Shown piece by piece: positions 51,512-63,382 of a stretch of 64,000 bases of DNA (positions are counted from its first letter, which is position 1; each line of letters begins with the position of its first letter). The notes below the pieces were generated by a model that did no database searches, was not told the origin of the DNA, and was given only the letters and a program-made list of their open reading frames with translations. This DNA comes from Chrysomallon squamiferum (taxonomy: Eukaryota > Mollusca > Gastropoda > Neomphalida > Peltospiridae). A program made the translations under genes and the position numbers. The stretch is from the NCBI GenBank assembly GCA_012295275.1, contig CM022671.1, positions 11,660,678 to 11,724,677 of the forward strand, in the 5' to 3' direction.

Positions 51512-53197
51512 ACTGTTATTTTTGTTGGGCCGTGCTCATTATTCACATAGGTAATGGCCTAGAGATGATCTGGGTATCTGACAAACGGGGGCCTGGTGGG
51601 TGTCTGACAAATGGGGTTCTGACTAATTAGTGGTATTAGGAGTATTGTTGTTGTTTGTAGTGGTGGCATGTTGTTATTATTACTATCCTAATTATTTATT
51701 TATTTCTGTTGCTTTTACTGTGAGGGTTAACATTGTGTCTGAGGTTTTGATTCTGTTGATAAATAACACCAAAAACAATCTTGTAATTCCGCGCACTTTT
51801 CCAGCCAAGGAAAGCACATAACCAAGATGTTTTAGCAAGCAGTACAGAACAGCAATCTGTAATAACGTGTGCGTTGATTTACCTAAATAAGATATAGCAG
51901 TGAATTGTTCCAGTCACTAGTTCACAAATACATTAATGAAAGCTTCTTTTGTCGACGAAAAATGCGTCAAATTACTTACACACTAAGCACCTGATTGGAG
52001 CTATCAGATTATAAGTCAACAAAGACTGCAGGTAATGTGATTTGCTAGCATAAGAAGAGAAAATAAAGTCTACATCGTCCTGGTAATAAAATAATCTTTT
52101 TCTATTCTCGTCAGTGCCGTGATCCGTATGCGGCGAGCAGGAAATTAATTTACATCATGTGAAAAACGTGAAAAACGCGTTTCTCGGTAGAATTTGTCAG
52201 TTGAGTTCATAGTTTGTATTCCCTGTTGTCATGGCGATGACACTGAGCAAAGACGTTGTTAAAGAGAGCATTTGAAACTTCACGTTTCTTCCTTCATAAG
52301 AACTTCGTCATTATTCCCATTAGTATAGCTATATCGTAAAAAAGACTGATAATTATAATTAGGACACAATTATTTATTAATATTCCAGCTTCCTTCGTCA
52401 TATTCGTTTGCTCATTAGGCAGGTTTTATTGTTAAAAACCCTGGAAAGGAATCATGTATTATTATTATTATTTTTTTTTATGTATGTGTTGGTTAATATC
52501 ACAAAACATAAAAAAATGTATACGTTTTTGTGCTTTGCCTAACACATTAAATGCCAAGAAAAAGCCTAATCCACTATCGTAGGCACGAATTTTTGGATCC
52601 TAAAAGAATCAGATTGTGTAGATTTGTGAATAACAGATTAATACTGGAGAAACTGATGTGTACAAAATAACAAAAATTATGCATCGACCCGACTTGAAAA
52701 TCTCATCACACCTCTATCAAAATCTGATTAAAATAAATATTTATAGTTTATGTAAGAAACCCTCTCTAAAATCTCTTGTTCACTAATCTTTTTAATAGAC
52801 AATACAGATATTTTCTCATTCAAAGCCAGTTAATCAATAATCCTAAAACCTACACCTAATATTTCTCATATGAACAAACCATGTAGTGTTGTCTGCTTAC
52901 CACTGTTTCACAAACATACTCATGATCAAAGCGTCCCTTTGTATAATCAAAATATCAAACTAATGTTAGCGAGATGCGACTGATTTTGTATTAAAAATGC
53001 AGTGCATTTCTTATCTGTAACACGAACTAAGTTATAAGTCGATCTATTATCAGAATGTACCAGCTTAACTTTTTTAATTCTCTGTGTTTAGTTTTCAAAA
53101 GACATGCACTAGGTACATTTAGCGCAACTGGTTTCCTTTATTCTTGAATTCTGTTTTGGGTAGTTTTGTTTATTTTTGTCTTTCCATTTCTTTTCTT

Positions 53198-53202
<5 letters not shown>

Positions 53203-53273
<71 letters not shown>
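53203..53273. repeat. (TC)n microsatellite
   Basis: Pure TC run of about 70 bp flanked by T-rich sequence. Confidence 0.98.
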
Positions 53274-53278
<5 letters not shown>

Positions 53279-53878
53279 CTACTGTTTTTATATTTCTTTT
53301 CTTCCTTTTTTTTCTGACTTTTTTCTTCTTCTGTTTTTCCATTTCTCTTCTTTCTTTTTTTCTCTGAGTCCAGTTAAATGATTTTTGTTCGTGACAAAAT
53401 GTAATAGACTCGAGATATATTTTTGACTGGTCTTGTGATTTTGACAAAGTTACTGAATGTTGCTGCGTCATACAAAGTGAGTTTTGTTGCTACGTGTGTT
53501 TTGTATTACAGTAATAACACACAGCCAGTGTGCTGTTACAGTAATAATGTAATAGTAACGTAATGTACGGGTCACTGTAGCGATGTCACTGCACTGTTTC
53601 GAGTTGCACATACAGGTATCAATCATGATGGTCTTTGTTCAATTTATAAAGGTGCAATCTGACTGTACGACTTGAAGTAACAATCTATAACTAAGTTCCG
53701 GAGTGTTTGTTAGTTGTTTCTGTCGTTGTTGTTTGTTTGTTTGGTGTTGTTGCTGTTGTTGTAGTTATAATAATAATAATAATAATAATAATATCATTTT
53801 ATTATTTTGTTTGTTTTTAATATGTTCATTATTATCGCTTTAGTGCTGCTGTTGTTATTGTTGTTAGTAGTAGTAATA

Positions 53879-54178
53879 GTATTAGTGGTACACTATACTA
53901 TTAGTAGTACACTATACTATTAGTGGTACACTACACTATTAGTAGTACACTATACTATTAGTGGTACACTACACTATTAGTGGTACACTATACTATTAGT
54001 GGTACACTACACTATTAGTAGTACACTATACTATTAGTAGTACACTACACTATTAGTGGTACACTATACTATTAGTAGTACACGTCACTATTAGTGGTAC
54101 ACTACACTATTAGTGGTACACTATACTATTAGTAGTACACTACACTATTAGTTGGTACACATACTATTAGGTACACTA
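53879..54178. repeat. 19-bp minisatellite, about 16 copies
   Basis: Unit CTATTAGTGGTACACTACA with GTGG/GTAG and ACACT-ACA/ACACT-ATA variants. Copies near the right end are damaged (CACGTCACTATTAG, GTTGGTACACATACT). A second block of the same unit lies at 54476-54550. Confidence 0.93.
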
Positions 54179-54475
54179 TATCAATCATGATAGTCTATTT
54201 GTTCAATTTATTAGTGGTACAACACTATGACTGTACGAGTATTAGTGGTAACTAATCTATAACTACAGTTCTATTAGTGGTTTGTTAGTTGTTTCTGTCG
54301 TTGTTGTTTGTTTGTTTGGTGTTGTTACTGTTGTTGTACTATTATTAATAATAATAATAATAATACTATTAATATCATTTTATTATTTTGTTTGTTTTTA
54401 ATATGTTCATTATTATACTACTTTAGTGTTACACTATTAGTGTACACTGTTAGTAGTAGTAATAGTATTAGTGGT
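54179..54475 (+). repeat. Mosaic re-copy of 53618-53880 with minisatellite fragments inside
   Basis: The same sequence landmarks occur in the same order at 53618-53880 and here: CAATCATGAT..GTCT, GTTCAATTTAT, GACTGTACGA, AATCTATAACTA, TTTGTTAGTTGTTTCTGTCG (53706 and 54281), and ATATCATTTTATTATTTTGT (53791 and 54372). In this copy the unmatched bases are replaced by pieces of the neighbouring 19-bp repeat (TATTAGTGGT, ACTATTA). Confidence 0.8.
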
Positions 54476-54550
54476 ACACTACACTATTAGTGGTACACTA
54501 TACTATTAGTAGTACACTATACTATTAGTGGTACACTACACTATTAGTAG
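54476..54550. repeat. 19-bp minisatellite, second block
   Basis: About four more copies of the CTATTAGTGGTACACTACA unit, ending within about 9 bp of the splice acceptor of the exon at 54559. Confidence 0.9.
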
Positions 54551-54558
54551 CCCTACAG

Positions 54559-54672
54559 GTCGATCACGTTTCACGTGTACGAAGTCAGGATCTACTACAT
54601 AATGACGTGTAGCGCAGACGAGATCAAAGATCTACTCAAACCGCCGCCAGTGGTCATTTATTCAACTGAAGT
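54559..54672 (+). CDS. Probable internal exon of an unrecognised gene (gene 4)
   Basis: 114-nt exon between acceptor CCCTACAG (ends 54558) and consensus donor GTAAGT (54673), phase 2 at both ends. The open frame reads SITFHVYEVRIYYIMTCSAD followed by EIKDLLKPPPVVIYSTE. It is GC-rich and of balanced composition, unlike its surroundings. The 19-bp minisatellite runs to within about 9 bp of the splice acceptor, so the normal polypyrimidine tract is missing. The phase fits the exon at 44680 upstream and the candidate at 58759 downstream. The family is not recognised; the peptide alternates hydrophobic and polar residues like beta strands followed by a proline turn. Confidence 0.6.
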
Positions 54673-54966
54673 GTAAGTTTTTAGATTGATCAGGGTATGT
54701 TGATTAACTTAACTGATCTTTCATACTATGTGCGGAGAAGACTAAAATGGAACAGAAGAGAATTTTTTTTTATTTCTTTGAACCATTCTGTTCCCCTTTT
54801 GTTGTATTTATCTGTAATGTTCAGCCTTTGTCAATGATAAAATATAAAATACATCATGGAAGCTTCCATGCAACTCGCTCTCTCAGTGGACAAAACTGAA
54901 ACGTCAGTATCGTAGGACCAAACTTCTCAGAGCGCCAGTTAATCAGCAACTAAAAAGTAATTCAGT

Positions 54967-55275
54967 TTGACTAATGAAATCTAAATGTGTGCACACGACA
55001 AAACTCCCCGCGTTTCACTGTTTAGAAAATCCATTAATAGATGATGTGAAGCTTGGTATATTAACGAGAGATACGTATGTCAGTATACCTCGCTAAAAAC
55101 TTCTTAATCCTTTTGTTTTCTTGGTTCATTTTATTTATAATTGTTAACCCGTGATTGAGCTGCGCAGAAATAACTGAATTATATATGTTTTTTGTAGCTG
55201 CAAATGTTTGTTTTATTTATCTTTAAAGGCCAACCTTTGTTAATAATAAAATTTAAAGAACATCATGGACGCTCC
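54967..55275 (+). repeat. Dispersed repeat, copy B (family with copy A at 12998-13366)
   Basis: Collinear with copy A through ACTAATGAA, CACTGT..AATCCATTAA, GATGTGAAGC, GATACGTATGTCAGTATACC, TTGTTTTCTTGGTTCATTTT and CCAACCTTTGTTAATAATAA, ending ACATCATGGACGCT. A further partial copy of only the 3' end lies just upstream (about 54822-54875: CAGCCTTTGTCAATGATAAA, then ACATCATGGAAGCTTCCATG). Non-coding; class unknown. Confidence 0.65.
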
Positions 55276-55644
55276 TTTTAATTTTAAGTGTAAATACGTA
55301 TCTCTGCACGTAAAAAAAGGTTTAAAAAAAAAATTAATAATAATAATAATACAAAAATAATTCAAAAATCCTATTTATTACGAAAAAGGCTTTTGTTTAC
55401 AAAAGGTATATCTACATTTGGATAAATATGATGTTGAAAACTGCAGTAAACTTTTTGGATACAGAGGGATATTCTTCTCTGATTGAAATCCAAAATTTTT
55501 CGAGACTAGATTCCATATATTTAATCTTCAATCCACAGCTGGATACAGCTGCTAGTTCTTCTTCTTCGGTTAATGTTAAACTAGCATCATCTAAATTTTC
55601 TATGAATGGATTTCGAATCCAAGAGTATTGTTCAGTGTTAAGTG

Positions 55645-56388
55645 ATGAGTGCCCCAGCTTACGAGTTTTCCGAGTTACGAGAAGTCACGTGGTCGATTTT
55701 TTGCTTTGAGTTGCGAGCCGAAATCCGAGTTATGAGCGAGCTTCAAATACGCCGCTGCTAGTTGGCGCAACGAACAACACAACATCCGGCCAGCATCTCG
55801 CATTTCACTCATTTACCTCACATTGTTACATCGCCGCGGAAGCATCTATGCTGTGTTGTTCACGTTTTGTGCATTATTTTGCCAAATTTCTTTTTTCTGG
55901 ATATAGATCCTAAGAAAGTGAGTGCAAAGGACAGTGCTGAGAAGAAGAAGTGGATGATGTTCACTGAATTAAAGGATGAAATCATAGAAAAAAACATGAG
56001 CGAGGTGTGCATGTAGTCCATTTTGCTAGACAGTACGAGCGTAGTACCATACTGAAGCTATATGAGTCGATAAAGGCTGTAACTCCAGCCAAAGGCGTTA
56101 AAATAATTTGTCTTATCTTCAACTTAAATATACTTTAAAAAACCAATTTATTTCTGTACATTCTCTTTTTTTTTTTTCTTTTTTTTTTATATAATATTTG
56201 TCATTTATAAATACATTTTTCTTATTTAAAAACACGTTACAAAAAAATGGGGTGGTTTTGGGGGCTGGAACGGATTAATGGTATTTAAATTAATTTCAGT
56301 TGGGAAAATTGATTTGATATAGGAGCAGATTTGAGTTACGAGCTCGGTTAAGGAACGAATTAAACTCGTAAAGCCAGACACTAGTGTA
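55645..56388 (+). mobile_element. Degraded Tigger/pogo-type DNA transposon
   Basis: The left end reads GCCCCAGCTTACGAGTTTTC then CGAGTTACGAG; the right end reads GAGTTACGAGCTCGGTTAAG, GAACGAATTAAACTCGTAAA and ACACTAGTGTA. These are the inverted-repeat ends of Tigger-like elements (CAGTGGT.CC..CTTACGAGTTTAATTCGTTCC type). Inside, a broken N-terminal transposase is visible. At about 0.74 kb it is an internally deleted, inactive copy. Confidence 0.7.
55905..56110 (+). pseudogene. Remnant of Tigger/pogo transposase N-terminal HTH
   Basis: The first frame carries SAEKKKWMMFTELKDEIIEK NMSEVCM to a stop (56014-56016). A one-base shift then gives VVHFARQYERSTILKLYESI and KAVTPAKGVKII. Together they match the helix-turn-helix (CENP-B N-terminal type) of pogo/Tigger transposases (K..LE.K.EII..E.G....DIARQYGRS.STI..IL...). 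Frameshifted and lacking the DDE core. Confidence 0.6.
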
Positions 56389-56855
56389 TTTACAATTAAA
56401 CAATCCATATTTTTACCATTACTAGTTCTAGAACTTAGATTTGTTTCATAAAATTTCGAAATGTAGATGTTAGGACCTATGAATACCCACCCCTAGTTTC
56501 ACCGCCGCACACAGATATATGAAAGAGTTGTTTCTGAACCAGTTAGCTATAGGTGTTAGTGAACTTCATGACAGAAAATGTTCACGCTTCAAGTGCTGCA
56601 CGTGAAACGTGAAATCGAGTATGAGCGATCTGCTGTTTACAGTTACAGTTTGCAGTATGGCTGTCACAGAGAGAGTCGAATCCTAACTATATCGTCCTGG
56701 ACCCGTGAATAAACGAATTTTTTATTAACAACATTTTAGTAGCAAGATTGGTTTTCTATTTATCTGTATAATATTACAAAGTATATTTGTTAGTAAAATG
56801 ATTTTGAAATATTTATTTAAATAAAAAATAATTTAAGAAAAGTAAGGCGTAATCT

Positions 56856-57002
56856 GTCTGTGTATCTTACATGCATTCTTTCTTCTTGTGTAACTACCAT
56901 AATACACACACGTTATAATTATATGTCTGTATCTTACATGTATTCTTTCTTCTTGTGTAACTACCATAATACACACACATTATAATTATATGTCTGTATC
57001 TC
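56856..57002. repeat. 67-69-bp tandem duplication
   Basis: Two near-identical copies starting GTCTGT..ATCTTACATG at 56856 and 56925, and containing TTGTGTAACTACCATAATAC. A third begins at 56992 and breaks off after GTCTGTATCTCATCTG. Confidence 0.9.
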
Positions 57003-58758
57003 ATCTGTCTTTAAGAACCCATGCAGCTATTTCCCGTTTCAGACTACGACTATTTTATCCAAATGCCGTGCTATGTGCTAACGTGTCTGTAACGTACTCC
57101 AGAGGGGCTGTAGCAGTAAACATCAGTTGTATCAAAACTAGCCTTTTCTTGGCAACTAATAACATTAACATATTCACTTCTATGCATGCCATCGTTTATC
57201 ATGCTATTTGTACATTAACACTACTGAAAACACGTAACAGTCTTTTTAAACTTTAAACACACGACATTAACTGGTTTATAATTTATAAACTTTGTGAGCG
57301 CACATCGTGCAGTCGACATTGACTGATTTTCGTGGTGACAGGGTCAGTGTTATATTATCATCGTGACATTGTGGCCGCTGGAACCGAGAAGTCGGTGACA
57401 ACAACAGCGTGTATTAAAACGTCGATAAACATCTGCTGGACTGGCTAAACCTGCTTTGTTGTGGTCACAACCGGCTGCGACTGACCTTGATAACTGACAC
57501 ACTGGGAACTGTACAGATCACGTTACTGTCAGCTTTTACTAGTAACTTTGTTTTACGTTATTTAGTTGCTGCTTATCGTAAAATGCAATGGCTAATTTGT
57601 TCGTGGCTTACTCAGGAAATGAAATCTGAAACTGTATATAATAGTACTGCTATTCATTCATACATTTTAATATATATCTATATATATATATATATATAAA
57701 AATTTCAGACATTTTTCTTTGAATATGTATATAATTTTTTGTTATTTGTTGGTGTTTTGGTTATTGTTGTTATGTTATTTGTTTTTGTGTTTTTTTTCTT
57801 GATATACTTTTTTGTTTTGTTGTTTTGTTCTTCCTTTTATGTTGGTTATTCATGGGGTATTAAGTTGCTGCTTCTACTGTTGTTGTTGATGATAATTCTG
57901 TTATTGTTTTAGTAACACTGTAACTTGCTATATGAATAAACCATTAGCATGTCTGTTTCCCATCTTATCTATTTTTCTAATACATATATATATTGATTCT
58001 TGTGTTAATGGGGAACTGTAGGAGATAAGGAATTTTATTAATGTTTGTTACGTTCTTGGAACGGGAAATGCCGGAATGTTTTCGTAGCAACAACTTTCCG
58101 CATTGCAGATGACATTCTATCACTCAGTTAATCTTGCACTCTAAATGTGGGGTGACTTTATCGGAGATCAATATCAAACGACAATTTTCTTCCCGTTTCA
58201 GTTGTTTCCCTTCTTGGTTTTAGCAAACTGCATCCCGTTTAGGTGTGTTGCCGCTAGTAAACCAGTGTACGTGATATGGAAGCACTTTCCTGTAAATCTG
58301 AAATAAGCAGCACATCGATCACGTACATAGTATTATAAGACAACTTCCATTTACAGAAATAAATTCTCCTGTTTACCCTTTCTTATTCCATTTCCTTTAT
58401 GTCACGGTGACTAGTCTGAGTGGTATTAATATCTAAAATTTGGCTCGTCCCGTCTAAAGGGTAGCAGACTATAATAGCGTCACCTGACAAGGTGTTAATT
58501 ATCTGAGACAGCTTAAACTACTAAATGACTATTCTGTATCCCACTAGAGAACAATAACACAGACATGAATTCAGTATGTATAATTGTTATATACATATGT
58601 TGTTTACACAAATTAACCCTAAAGGGTGATATATAGTTATACAGTTAAAATCATACGATTCGACGATACGCTATCTTAAATCATTCAATATGTATGTTAC
58701 ATATATAAAACATTAAAATATATTTACCATTGTCTGCGTTTTCCTTTGTCTTGTGCAG

Positions 58759-58912
58759 ACGGCCCACACAGACTCTCAAGAAGGGCACTGGTCAAACAGA
58801 TCTCGTTCAAAACGCGTGCCGCTACGCATATACCAATCGCTCGGGTGTTCAGTCTACACCTCTGCAGATAGCCTTTCTGACTTTACTTTGCAGCTTTTAT
58901 TACCAATTTTGA
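58759..58912 (+). CDS. Possible terminal exon of the same unrecognised gene (gene 4)
   Basis: After acceptor TTGTCTTGTGCAG (ends 58758), a GC-richer block is open in phase 2: RPTQTLKKGTGQTDLVQNAC, then RYAYTNRSGVQSTPLQIAFL and TLLCSFYYQF to TGA 58910-58912. Phase 2 entry is what the donor at 54672 needs (the join makes a Val codon). An alternative frame from the same acceptor is also open (TAHTDSQEGHWSNRSRSKRV and on), so the reading frame is uncertain. High GC extends only to about 58870. No family recognised. Confidence 0.3.
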
Positions 58913-58987
58913 GTTTGTTAAAACCCAGTGTTTCTTAGTTTATTAAATAACGGAATTTCTACTAATTACATAATACAGCTTCTAAAT

Positions 58988-58989
<2 letters not shown>

Positions 58990-59067
<78 letters not shown>
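58990..59067. repeat. (CT)n microsatellite
   Basis: Pure CT run of about 78 bp. Confidence 0.98.
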
Positions 59068-59072
<5 letters not shown>

Positions 59073-59283
59073 ATGTGAGAATGTATGTGTGTGTATATGT
59101 TACCGAGTCTAGTGCATAGAAATAACCATAAATCCCAAATAACCTCTCTTCAAATTTAATAACTGGCAATGATTAATAATATCACAGTGTATGACAAACG
59201 ATGTTGTGGATTTTCTGAATGTAGCCTATGAACATTTTACAAAGTCAGCATCTAGAATTGATAATAACAATAACATTTTAATA

Positions 59284-59445
59284 TCTGTCTGTCTGTCTAT
59301 GTATCTATTGTCTGTTTATACATCTCATCTATCTATCTATCTGCCTATCACTCTGTCTGTATATCTGTCTATCTGTCTACCTGTCTATAGGTATTTGTCT
59401 TTTTGTACATCTATCTGTCTGGCTGTATATATATCTGTCTACATG
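59284..59445. repeat. Interrupted (CTGT/CTAT)n tract
   Basis: CTGT and CTAT tetranucleotides with many interruptions, an old microsatellite. Confidence 0.85.
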
Positions 59446-61624
59446 TATATCGATGGATTGACAGAAAAACAGACAGGCGGATATTAAATGCATACATGTT
59501 CCTATGATTACATAATTTCAGGTTAATTCTGTGTGCGCCCTCGTGAGTTCAGAAGTATCAAATTTCCTACGATATCTCGACAACACGAGCAATAAATCAA
59601 ACTAAAAATCACCTTCCTGAGTGCTGGAATAGGTCAACGCTAAGTGTTTGTTTACATTAATATTAATAAACACTACACAGTAACTCGTATCTAGTTTGCA
59701 GTGCGGGCTCTGCTTCAGTGTAAGCAAACTAACGTTGTAGGACCAGTTCCTCTCGGTCTTAAGTTTTTTTTTTTTTTTTTTTTTGGTTGGTGTTGTGCCT
59801 TCCTATTTAGCTGGTGTTCCTTAACTGAAATAACTGTGTTTATTTTATTATTTAATTGTCTAATAAAAATTATACGGAGTTAAAAGATATTACTAAAGAT
59901 CTAGCATGGTATATAAAGTTTTCTTTCTTTCTTTCTTTCTTTATTTATTTCCTTTCATTCTTTGTTTCTTCTTTTTCTTCTCCTTTTTGTTACGTGTTTT
60001 TTTTTTTTTTTTTTTTTTTTTTTTACGATTATTCTTATTTCGTTTTTTCTTCATATTTGTTTTGTTTTGTTTGTTTGTTGTCTTTTGTTGCTGTTGTTTA
60101 GTTTGTTTGTTTTTACTATCTATTGCTCGCTTCTCGATTTTCCTGAAATGATTTTTCTTCATATTTGTTATTTTTTTTGTCTTTTGTTTTTTTCAGTTTA
60201 ATTTTTATTATTACTAATTTTTGTTAACTGTCAAACACTAATCAGACATTATTAACCTCTATTATCTACTGCATACATAGATTTAACCTTTCTCTCTTTC
60301 TTTCTCTTGTGAATTCGCAAATAATTTGTCGACTGGTATCTGTTGTTCTGGGAAAAGTCTTAAACATGACATACTCTCGGCGTAGCATCTGGAAAATGTC
60401 AGGTCAGCCTCGGAGATTTAAGAAAGATTAATTATTGCACAAAAATAAGATTAATGGAGTTAAAATATCTTTGAGTTTGCGAAGAAGGATCGAGTTTTTT
60501 TTACGGTGAACTAAGAAATACTGGATATCCTGGTGTTGTAATTAGTAAAAATCATGAAGATGATAGTAAAAATTACAGATCTTTTAATAATGATATATTT
60601 GTTTGTTTTTAAATAAATAAATAAAAAATATATCTCGTTATAATGAAAAATGAAATACATGTATATTTTTTCAAATTAAAAGAAACCCTAAAAACGTATA
60701 ATTTCGAGGCTGATAGTTCAAAACTATAACTGGAAATTAATTAACATAACTAATACAACGTTAATTAATATTACAAACACAACATCAATTCATTATGCGG
60801 ACAAAGCATATGTGTTTCACAAATTTTCTGTAAAGCCATGAACATATTTATTTCCCTTTTATTTAGAAACTATATCAGGGTTGACACTTTATATATCTGT
60901 GACACATCTGTTGCGAAATTCTAGATCCGCTCCTGTGAATAGCGAGCATAATGCTGCGTAGTTAAAACTGAGATAAAATCTTGAGTGAGATCCTTACAAA
61001 AAATATGAGTCTACAGCGAAAGTGAAAATAAATTCTTCATTGATTTGTCCAGGGAATTAAATTATTTTACTATAAATACACTGGTGGAAAATAAACTCAA
61101 TCATAAATAATCTGGTATCCGTATGGATAATTTAATATGATCTGTAATTCATTAGCATACAAAGGTAAACAAATTTTATACTTGACAAGTTGTTTCAGTG
61201 GTAGGTCTGACTGAAGGTGCAAAACAAAAATATTAATAACTGCAGAAGTAAACATTTCTGTTAATTAAGTTGCTGGCTCCTTCTGTTTGTTTGCAATTAG
61301 CATTAAAAGAAATGTTTGTTAGTACGTTGTCCAGATGTTTGTTTCTTTCAAATGATGGTTGGTTGTTTTTGTTTGTTTTTTTTCTTTCTTGTTTTAATGA
61401 AACTTACATCGAACACAAAGAAGCGGCTCTCTCCGTTTTCTGAATATTCGAAAGAAAGATGATAATGACACAGGGTAATATTGAATGACTTTTTTTTATT
61501 TTTTTTTTAAAGATAATTAATACTAGCCCAGATGACTAAAATACTTCTAAGCAAAATACTGAATAGCATAAAAATGTCTTGAGGGGAAACTTCTTAATCT
61601 TTCATTGCCTTTATTCTTCTTTTT

Positions 61625-61664
<40 letters not shown>

Positions 61665-62736
61665 CTGAATGAAAATTCTGTATGAAAAAAATGAAGCAAA
61701 AAATGTATTAAACCGAAATGAAGATGTGTTTTACTTTTTATGAATTTTATAATTAAGCTATTTCTAACTGTCGTCTGATCTTTCGCAGTTAGTCTGTAAA
61801 AGAAATGGAATATTTTATTGTCCTGGATATTGATTAATCAATAATAAATCGGTGTTGTATACGAGTACGGCCATTTTGTAGACGTCACTTCCGTTTAAAA
61901 AGAACATTTTTGGAAATATTTTTTTCAAGGATTTGCAGATAACAAATACTGAAGCAAATTTGGAATGGGAATTATTTTATTCTAATTACTGGAATTTTTA
62001 ATCAGGCAAATAGTTGATTTTCGCCACATTCAGTTTTGATAAATATATATATAAAGACATTTCCTCAGTAACTGTTAGCTGAGCACATACCAACAGTGTG
62101 ACTGTTGTTGGAGCGTGGAAACAGATTCTCGAGTCATATTTACACAGTAATTTATCAACACTTATTTTGTATAGAGAATTATAGAAGTTTAACTACCCGC
62201 CCTGTTAACATTCAAAATGAATGTAAAATATGTATGTGTAAAATCGACGAAACATATGTGATATCGATTACAAACGTCATATCGACAAAGAGTGCCTTTA
62301 ACCGTCCTTTGTGATTGATTAATACTTTGACGCTGTCACTTCTTGTTCACCCTGCCTTCTGTGGTAAAACCGATTATTACAGTACACATGAATATTCATA
62401 AGTCACAGTACTTGTAGAACTCTAAGTGATAAGCTTTTTCGCCTCGTTGCCTTCGTATACAGGATACGTTTTCTAAGGAAAGAACATTTGTGTAATCTAC
62501 CTTTACGGCCAACTTGAGGTCAATTAAATATTTTAAGATCTAGATGCTGTGTTATTTGTAGAATTTTTCCCGTCTTGAGATTATACGGTATTGCTATTTT
62601 CTGACGTCTGTGATTAAATGTATCAAATAAATAAATGCTCTGAACACACCACTTACACACATCCATCCATAATATTATATATATTACAATCCATATGTCA
62701 GTTAAAAGATATACACTCATTTATCTCATATTTCAG

Positions 62737-62826
62737 TCTCTCAGAGCTATAAACGAAGACGAGTGCAAAACCAAAACCAAAGCGAGAAATGGAGGTTACA
62801 ACAGAGAATTAGAAACTAGCACATGA
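62737..62826 (+). CDS. Possible terminal exon of an unknown gene
   Basis: After a good acceptor (CATATTTCAG, ends 62736), the phase 0 frame reads SLRAINEDECKTKTKARNGG then YNRELETST to TGA 62824-62826. A phase 1 entry also stays open (SYKRRRVQNQNQSEKWRLQQ then RIRN to TAG at about 62815), so the frame is undecided. The block is less AT-biased than its flanks and hydrophilic, like a cytoplasmic tail end. The phase 2 donor at 54672 does not fit it. Weak. Confidence 0.25.
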   Translation, partial: SLRAINEDECKTKTKARNGGYNRELETST

Positions 62827-63345
<519 letters not shown>

Positions 63346-63382
63346 CACCTCCAGCGTGGACAAAGAGAGAGAGTAAACATAT

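Larger units (their letters stand above)
50647..51627 (+). mobile_element. FLYWCH/MULE-type DNA transposon relic with 29-bp terminal inverted repeats
   Basis: The ends are inverted copies. The left end (50647-50675) starts ATTAGTCAGAACC and ends TTTGTCAGACACC; the right end (51599-51627) is its complement with one mismatch in 29. Inside each end the TTTGTCAGA-type motif recurs (left 50676-50702, right 51576-51590), like subterminal binding sites. The interior carries a FLYWCH zinc-finger frame and the N-terminal part of a MULE transposase on the + strand. The element is 981 bp, so it lacks most of the catalytic domain: an internally deleted copy. Target-site duplications are not obvious: flanks read GGTGTCCCCCC and TAGTGGTATT. 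Confidence 0.75.
51628..54558. other. Presumed intron of gene 4, right part
   Basis: Unique AT-rich sequence to about 53200, (TC)n at 53203-53273, a T-rich stretch, then the duplicated and minisatellite-filled block 53580-54550. No exon recognised. Confidence 0.4.
54673..58758. other. Presumed intron of gene 4 between candidate exons
   Basis: Holds dispersed repeat copy B, the Tigger relic, a 67-bp tandem duplication at 56856-57002 and (AT)n near 57668-57699. No other exon recognised. Confidence 0.4.
58913..62736. other. Gene-poor interval
   Basis: Microsatellites as listed, poly(T) runs at about 59766-59784, 60000-60024 and 61628-61664, and T-rich strand-asymmetric DNA at 59920-60200. No exon recognised. 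The open frames of Phe/Leu or Lys here are composition artefacts. Confidence 0.45.

Noticed and set aside
55428-55709. 93-residue frame overlapping the left end of the Tigger relic
   Set aside because: It runs through the transposon terminus, has no recognised domain and no splice context.
59856-60201. Phe/Leu-rich overlapping frames that look like membrane proteins
   Set aside because: T-rich low-complexity DNA open in three frames at once; no splice or coding signature.
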